Positions 62,038 through 64,000 of a stretch of 64,000 nucleotides of DNA are shown piece by piece. Under the pieces are notes generated by a model. That model made no database searches. It was not told where the DNA came from and was given only the letters and a program-made list of their open reading frames with translations. The DNA lies in assembly GCF_009569385.1 (NCBI RefSeq), contig NZ_WBOF01000001.1, positions 4,689,501 to 4,753,500 of the forward strand. Direction: 5' to 3'. Source of the DNA: Streptomyces kaniharaensis (GTDB lineage Bacteria > Actinomycetota > Actinomycetes > Streptomycetales > Streptomycetaceae). Position 1 is the stretch's first letter; the number at the start of each line of letters is the position of its first letter. The position numbers and the translations under genes were made by a program.

Positions 62038-63264
62038 TCATGACGTGGTGGCGGTCCGGAGCACGGCGGCGGGGTCCAGTTGCCAGCAGACGGCGGATCT
62101 CGGCCGGTGTGAGGTCCACGAGGTCGGGCGTGTCCCGTTCGGTGCCCCCTTTTCCCGTTCCTGACTGGCCATCACCGCCAGGAAGGCGTGTGCGAGCATG
62201 GCGAGGGTGATGTGCCGGTACCAGCCCACGTAGCGACGGACCTCGTACTGGTCCAGCCCGCATTCGTTCTTCGCGCTCTGGAAGCACTCCTCGATCTTCC
62301 AGCGGCAACCCGCGATGCGGACCAGGTCCGCGATGGTGGCCTCCAGGGGCGTGCAGGCGAGGTAGTAGGCGATCTCGTCGGGCTTGGCGATGCTGCGGCG
62401 GGCCAGCATCCATCGCTGGCGGGTGGGCTGATCGCCGTCGAACTCCCAGACGGCGGGCAGGCGAGCGGCGGCCCAGTCGTAGAAGCGCTCGCCCTTGGCG
62501 CCGCTTCCGGCGGACAGCCGCTGCCAGGCCTCGGGCGGGGCCTGCTTGATGAGGTGGTCGATGCGCGGACCGTGGACCTGCTGGGACTTGGGCACCGCCA
62601 CCACGTAGGAGAGCTGGGCCTCTTCGAGGAAGCGGCGGAAATGGGCGTCCTGCCCGTAGGCGGCATCCGCGGTGACCCAGGCGATGGGCAGGGGCGAGGC
62701 GATGGCCCGCCGGATCACGGCCCGGGCCAGCTCCAGTTTCGTGGCGAAGGCGCGGTCGTCGGGGACGCGGGCGGAGCGGCAGCGTTCGCGGTCCTCGGTC
62801 CAGGACTTGGGCAGGTAGAGCTCACGGTCGACGAGGGTGTGGCCGCGGGTGGTGGCGTAGGCGGCGAAGACGCCGATCTGGCAGTTCTCGGTGCGGCCGG
62901 CGGTTCCGGAGTACTGGCGCTGAACTCCGGCGGAGGTGGTGCCCTTCTTGACGAAGCCCGTGTCGTCGATGATCAACACTCCGTCGTCGGTGCCGAGGTG
63001 TTCGGCGACGTAGGCCTGCAGGTCGTCGCGGATCTCGTCCGCGTCCCAGCGGCTGCGGGACAGCAGGTGCTGCAGTCCGTCGGGGGTGGCGTGGCCCGCG
63101 TACTCGGCCAGCTGCCAGCCGTTCTTGCGGCCCACCGGGCCCAGGAGCCCGCGGACGTAGTCCCGCACACGGCGCCGGGGCTCCACACGGGTGAAGCGCG
63201 CCCCGATCATCAGGAGAAGGCGACCAAGTTCCTGTTCCCACATGCTGGTTGCTGCATCGATCAC
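62038..63264 (-). CDS. IS701-family transposase, C-terminus frameshifted
   Basis: Up to 408 residues. RRRVRDYVRGLLGPVGRKNG, LIIDDTGFVKKGTTSAGVQR (D), AWVTADAAYGQDAHFRRFLE (D) and GCRWKIEECFQSAKNECGLD (E) are the IS701 blocks. Near 62150 the run AAAAGGGGG is followed by a non-family tail in this frame. A -1 shift there instead yields GTERDTPDLVDLTPAEIRRL, then WRRRHQARARRCHYTRRG, the expected family C-terminus, reaching 61892. Either slippage on that run or a base error. Confidence 0.85.
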   Translation of the reverse strand: MIDAATSMWEQELGRLLLMIGARFTRVEPRRRVRDYVRGLLGPVGRKNGWQLAEYAGHATPDGLQHLLSRSRWDADEIRDDLQAYVAEHLGTDDGVLIIDDTGFVKKGTTSAGVQRQYSGTAGRTENCQIGVFAAYATTRGHTLVDRELYLPKSWTEDRERCRSARVPDDRAFATKLELARAVIRRAIASPLPIAWVTADAAYGQDAHFRRFLEEAQLSYVVAVPKSQQVHGPRIDHLIKQAPPEAWQRLSAGSGAKGERFYDWAAARLPAVWEFDGDQPTRQRWMLARRSIAKPDEIAYYLACTPLEATIADLVRIAGCRWKIEECFQSAKNECGLDQYEVRRYVGWYRHITLAMLAHAFLAVMASQEREKGAPNGTRPTSWTSHRPRSAVCWQLDPAAVLRTATTS

Positions 63265-63283
63265 ATGGGCGCACTGCCCGGAA

Positions 63284-63419
63284 CGCTGTCACTACACGCG
63301 GCGCGGTCATCCGTTGGTGGGACCGGGCGGCGAAGACCGCCCCGCACCCGCTCCCACCCGGCTACACTCCCCACTCCCAAGCCGTTGACCAGCAGGAATG
63401 GAGAAGTCCGGCTGGAGTA
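63284..63419 (-). repeat. Right long inverted end of the IS701 element
   Basis: Inverted copy of 61861-61996. It includes a second copy of the bases that encode the transposase tail (CHYTRRG and beyond), on the opposite strand. Confidence 0.85.
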
Positions 63420-63455
63420 CTAGGACCTGTCCTGTCGATCTCGGCCATCCAACGG

Positions 63456-64000
63456 TCACACTCCGATGAAGCTCACCGTTTCCGTCATGTCCGCCCGCCC
63501 GGTGCGCAGTTGCGGCACGCCCTCCTTCTCGAACCCCACTGAGACGCCGCAGAACAGCACGAGTCCGTCATCGGCTCCGACTGCCCGGCTGACAGTCTCC
63601 CGGTACACGGTCCACATCACCTGGGGGCAGCTGTGCAGCCCCTCGGCCCTCAACAACAGCATGACCGTCTGCAGGTACATCCCCGCGTCAGCCCACTGTC
63701 CGGGCCCCATTGTCCGGTCGAGGTAGCAGAACAGGACGGCTGGCGCTCCGAACGCCTCCGAGTTCAAGGTGGCGATCTTCCTGGGCCGGTCTGGGTCGTC
63801 GCGCTCGATCCCCAGCGATTCGTACCGCTGGGCGGCGGCAGCAGCAAAGCGGTCCAGATACGGCGAGGCCAGCCCGTCCGGGTACATCGGGTACTCACGC
63901 TCGTCGCCGGGGTCCCCCACCAGTGCCCTGGCCGTCGCGGTCCGCTTGAGTTCCGCCAAGGGTTCACCGGTCACGACGTACAGATGCCACGGCTGGAGGT
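63456..64000 (-). CDS. Nitroreductase-family protein, partial (5' end outside window)
   Basis: About 181 residues up to the window edge. Reading in from the edge, LQPWHLYVVTGEPLAELKR is the FMN-binding start common in nitroreductases, followed by FAAAAAQRYESLGIERDD, TLNSEAFGAPAVLFCYLDRT, GMYLQTVMLLLRAEGLHSCP (helix of the fold), YRETVSRAVGADDGLVLFCG and VSVGFEKEG. These FMN enzymes reduce nitro groups or quinones using NAD(P)H. It is an ordinary chromosomal-type gene, perhaps marking the end of the IS-rich zone. Confidence 0.85.
   Translation of the reverse strand, partial: LQPWHLYVVTGEPLAELKRTATARALVGDPGDEREYPMYPDGLASPYLDRFAAAAAQRYESLGIERDDPDRPRKIATLNSEAFGAPAVLFCYLDRTMGPGQWADAGMYLQTVMLLLRAEGLHSCPQVMWTVYRETVSRAVGADDGLVLFCGVSVGFEKEGVPQLRTGRADMTETVSFIGV

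Larger units (their letters stand above)
61861..63419 (-). mobile_element. IS701-family element with ~136-bp inverted ends
   Basis: Ends 61861-61996 and 63284-63419 are inverted copies over 136 bp with about one difference. They begin TACTCCAGCCGGACTTCTC. CTAG flanks both sides (left copy now split by IS630, right copy 63420-63423). The left arm also encodes the frameshifted C-terminal tail of the transposase. Confidence 0.85.

Noticed and set aside
1..64000. CRISPR array or rRNA operon
   Set aside because: No regularly spaced direct repeats of 25-40 bp and no rRNA signature were seen anywhere.

Overview
The window is GC-rich (about 70%) with strong third-position GC, actinomycete-type start sites and many Streptomyces-type families (DUF317-like protein, SCO6880-type conjugation ATPase, YGPGERGT-type relaxase). 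It looks like an accessory region of a Streptomyces or close relative: a chromosome arm, a large plasmid or an integrative conjugative element. It is heavily rearranged, with eight transposase-bearing elements. Several insertions can be undone base by base.

Layout. (1) 1-1.8 kb: end of a Tn7-like unit (tnsB cut by the window edge, tnsA, repeat cluster). (2) 1.8-7.0 kb, minus strand: an ABC exporter, three Nudix hydrolases, a deoxyribosyltransferase-like protein, a small membrane protein and a LuxR-type regulator. (3) 7.1-12.5 kb: an IS110-type transposase, then a frameshifted MurC-like ligase, a glutamine synthetase-like ligase and an APC permease that has lost its N-terminus. (4) 12.46-15.92 kb: an IS1380-like element sitting on the tip of an IS5-like element that has ~110-bp terminal inverted repeats. 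(5) 15.9-29.6 kb, minus strand: a conjugation module with a DnaB-type N-domain remnant, PP-loop protein, VirD4-type coupling ATPase, relaxase, VirB4-type ATPase, SCO6880-type ATPase, VirB6-type protein, anchored periplasmic protein, pilin-like protein and NlpC/P60 hydrolase. Several of these genes carry nonsense or frameshift lesions. (6) 30.0-31.7 kb: IS1380 copy 1. (7) 31.8-36.8 kb: a DNA methyltransferase and a GHKL ATPase gene split exactly in its ATP-binding N-box by an IS5 element.

(8) 37.0-44.8 kb: a complete DNA phosphorothioation locus. It holds a Dnd-associated methyltransferase and dndA diverging from dndBCDE, with an inverted-repeat operator between dndA and dndB and a strong terminator after dndE. 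(9) 45.0-56.7 kb: a co-directional cassette of an HTH protein, GHKL/MORC-like ATPase, GIY-YIG-like nuclease, second DGQHR (DndB-family) protein, multi-winged-helix protein, PLD-nuclease/SF2 helicase, tiny coiled-coil protein, second DndD-like ATPase and a small protein resembling the 'phosphorothioation-associated protein 4' family. This does not match DptFGH or SspE and is the best candidate here for an undescribed phosphorothioation-linked interference system.

(10) 56.7-59.2 kb: a DUF317-like gene interrupted by IS1380 copy 2, with CTAG duplication. Copies 1 and 2 lie in inverted orientation around the whole defence block. (11) 59.6-60.7 kb: a tRNA 3'-end fragment (att-like) beside a tyrosine integrase without its N-terminus. 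(12) 60.7-63.4 kb: IS630 and IS701 elements nested at one CTAG site. (13) 63.4-64 kb: start-proximal part of a nitroreductase cut by the window edge.

How the parts may fit: DndA supplies sulfur, DndC/D/E insert it into the DNA backbone and DndB probably tunes expression. The 45-56 kb cassette probably reads or uses that mark against unmarked invaders. The conjugation genes, att-like site and integrase suggest how the block moved. Nonsense codons, frameshifts and IS scars suggest that transfer functions are decaying while the dnd block and cassette remain open.
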